Source: Nonomuraea sp. SBT364
GTDB taxonomy: Bacteria; Actinomycetota; Actinomycetes; Streptosporangiales; Streptosporangiaceae
Assembly: GCF_001083785.1 (NCBI RefSeq)
Contig: NZ_LAVL01000048.1
Location: forward strand, 1 to 53,473
Reading direction: 5' to 3'
Length of the DNA stretch: 53,473 nt
Made by a program: the position numbers and the translations under genes. Numbering within the stretch: the stretch's first letter is position 1; each line of letters opens with the position of its first letter. Of the stretch, positions 52,795-53,473 are shown in pieces. Under the pieces are notes generated by a model, which saw nothing but the letters and a program-made list of their open reading frames with translations, did not search any database and was not told where the DNA came from.

Positions 52795-53473
52795 CGGGGC
52801 GCGGGTCTTCGGCAGGGTGGCTCTGGGTGCGGTCACCGCGCCGGTGGAGCTGGTCTTCCTGCTGGTGACGCCGTTGCTGGGGGGCCGGGCGGACGCGGCC
52901 GCCCGGTGGCTGACCGGCCTGGAGGCCCGCCGGCTGCGGCTGGCGGCGTCGGAGCTGGACGCGCTGGCCCAGGACGACCGGGGCCGGTTGCTGCGTTATC
53001 TGGCCGCGCGGGTGCCGGTGGGGGTGCTGGGCGGGCTGGTGCTGTTCCTGATGGCGTTCGGGGCCAAACTCGCCGGCGAGCTGCTGTGGAGCTGGGGGCG
53101 GGGTGAGGCGTTCGACGAGATGGCGCCGTCGCTGCCGCTCGGGGGCTATTTCCTGCTCGTCGGGCTCGTCCTGCTGTTCCTGGCCTTGTCGGGCCTGGTC
53201 GGTGTGCATGTCCTGGAGCGATGGCTGGCCCGGCGGCTGCTGGCCGGTGACCGCACGCTCGCGCTGGAGCGCCGGATCGCCGAGCTGGCCGAGAGCCGGG
53301 CGGGGATCGTCGCGGCGGTCGACTCCGAGCGGCGGCGGATCGAGCGGGACCTGCACGACGGCCTGCAGCAGCGGCTGGTGGCGTTGTCGATGCTGATCGG
53401 CCGCTCCCGCCGCGGCCGTCCGGAGCTGCTGGACCAGGCGCACGACGAGGCGCAGCGGGCTCTTATACACCTC
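52778..53473 (+). CDS. Two-component sensor histidine kinase, NarL-associated type (partial)
   Basis: The frame starts at ATG 52778, overlapping the DedA stop by 17 bp, and runs off the window. The 232 residues seen hold two membrane segments (VPVGVLGGLVLFLMAFGAKL; GGYFLLVGLVLLFLALSGLV). A coiled linker follows (LALERRIAELAESRAG), then the HisKA_3 box SERRRIERDLHDGLQQRLV with the phospho-accepting His. The partner NarL-type response regulator should follow. The last five codons (ALIHL) do not fit the family and coincide with a Tn5-end-like sequence, so the true reading may stop at about 53459. Confidence 0.9.
   Translation, partial: MRPVADGARVFGRVALGAVTAPVELVFLLVTPLLGGRADAAARWLTGLEARRLRLAASELDALAQDDRGRLLRYLAARVPVGVLGGLVLFLMAFGAKLAGELLWSWGRGEAFDEMAPSLPLGGYFLLVGLVLLFLALSGLVGVHVLERWLARRLLAGDRTLALERRIAELAESRAGIVAAVDSERRRIERDLHDGLQQRLVALSMLIGRSRRGRPELLDQAHDEAQRALIHL
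53460..53473 (+). other. Tn5/Nextera mosaic-end-like sequence at window end
   Basis: CTCTTATACACCTC matches the Tn5 mosaic-end core CTCTTATACACATC at 13 of 14 positions and sits at the very last bases, inside a kinase gene whose codons stop fitting there. Leftover tagmentation adapter at a contig end is the simplest reading. Confidence 0.55.

Overview
The window is high-GC DNA with actinobacterial gene style: many GTG starts, ATGA/GTGA stop-start overlaps, short gaps, and dense TetR and ECF-sigma regulation. It begins inside rpoB and ends inside a histidine-kinase gene. The rpoB copy carries Asn at E. coli position 526 and Tyr at 574, and no rpoC follows it. This matches the second, rifampicin-resistant-type rpoB (rpoB(R)) described in Nonomuraea and some other rare actinomycetes, so a Nonomuraea-like member of the Streptosporangiales is the best guess (inference). 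Everything after rpoB looks like accessory chromosome: small metabolic, transport and regulatory cassettes, each with its own regulator.

Layout. 1-2634: rpoB paralogue. 2.7-5.2 kb: TetR, divergent alpha/beta hydrolase and an F420-type luciferase-like oxidoreductase. 5.25-12 kb: two copies of a promoter-plus-start-codon repeat bracket a cupin, an AhpD-like protein and a PucR regulator; the second copy leads into an HSL-type hydrolase and two overlapping ABC half-transporters. 12-17 kb: secreted glycosidase-like protein, ECF41 sigma factor, and a divergent serine hydrolase and MFS pump behind a symmetric double ECF41 promoter. 17-27 kb: TetR, DUF6204-like protein, two DGPF/YCII-ECF42 pairs, an FBP-domain protein, and a drug-type ABC transporter that shares a palindromic operator with a PadR repressor. 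27-31 kb: beta-helix protein, TetR with a C-terminal Cys motif, aldo/keto reductase. 31-36.7 kb: P-loop kinase, small ClpX-type zinc protein, PP2C phosphatase, a second ECF41, and a ClpX paralogue overlapping a cytochrome P450. 36.8-37.4 kb: scar with a decayed ECF42 gene and an IS481-type transposase tail. 37.4-46 kb: two TetR cassettes, a nitroreductase-hemerythrin fusion, XRE-cupin regulator with PLP decarboxylase, a PrmC-like methyltransferase behind a Shine-Dalgarno-sequestering hairpin, and an ArsR-SRPBCC-VOC operon. 46-53.5 kb: small secreted Cys protein, SigE-type sigma with a membrane partner, SWIM protein with SNF2 helicase, DedA protein and a partial kinase.

How the genes work together. 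The strongest themes are regulatory. There are five intact ECF sigma genes plus one relic, six TetR genes, and single PadR, PucR, XRE-cupin, ArsR and unclassified HTH genes. Most have a recognisable palindromic operator or an ECF promoter beside them. Several sites suggest wiring between genes: ECF41 promoters on both strands at 14.35-14.41 kb, one operator design at both 3.3 kb and 29.9 kb, and one PadR-type operator at 20.94, 20.99 and 23.36 kb. No tRNA, rRNA, CRISPR array or intact mobile element was seen. The last 14 bases resemble the Tn5/Nextera mosaic end and may be an assembly artefact.
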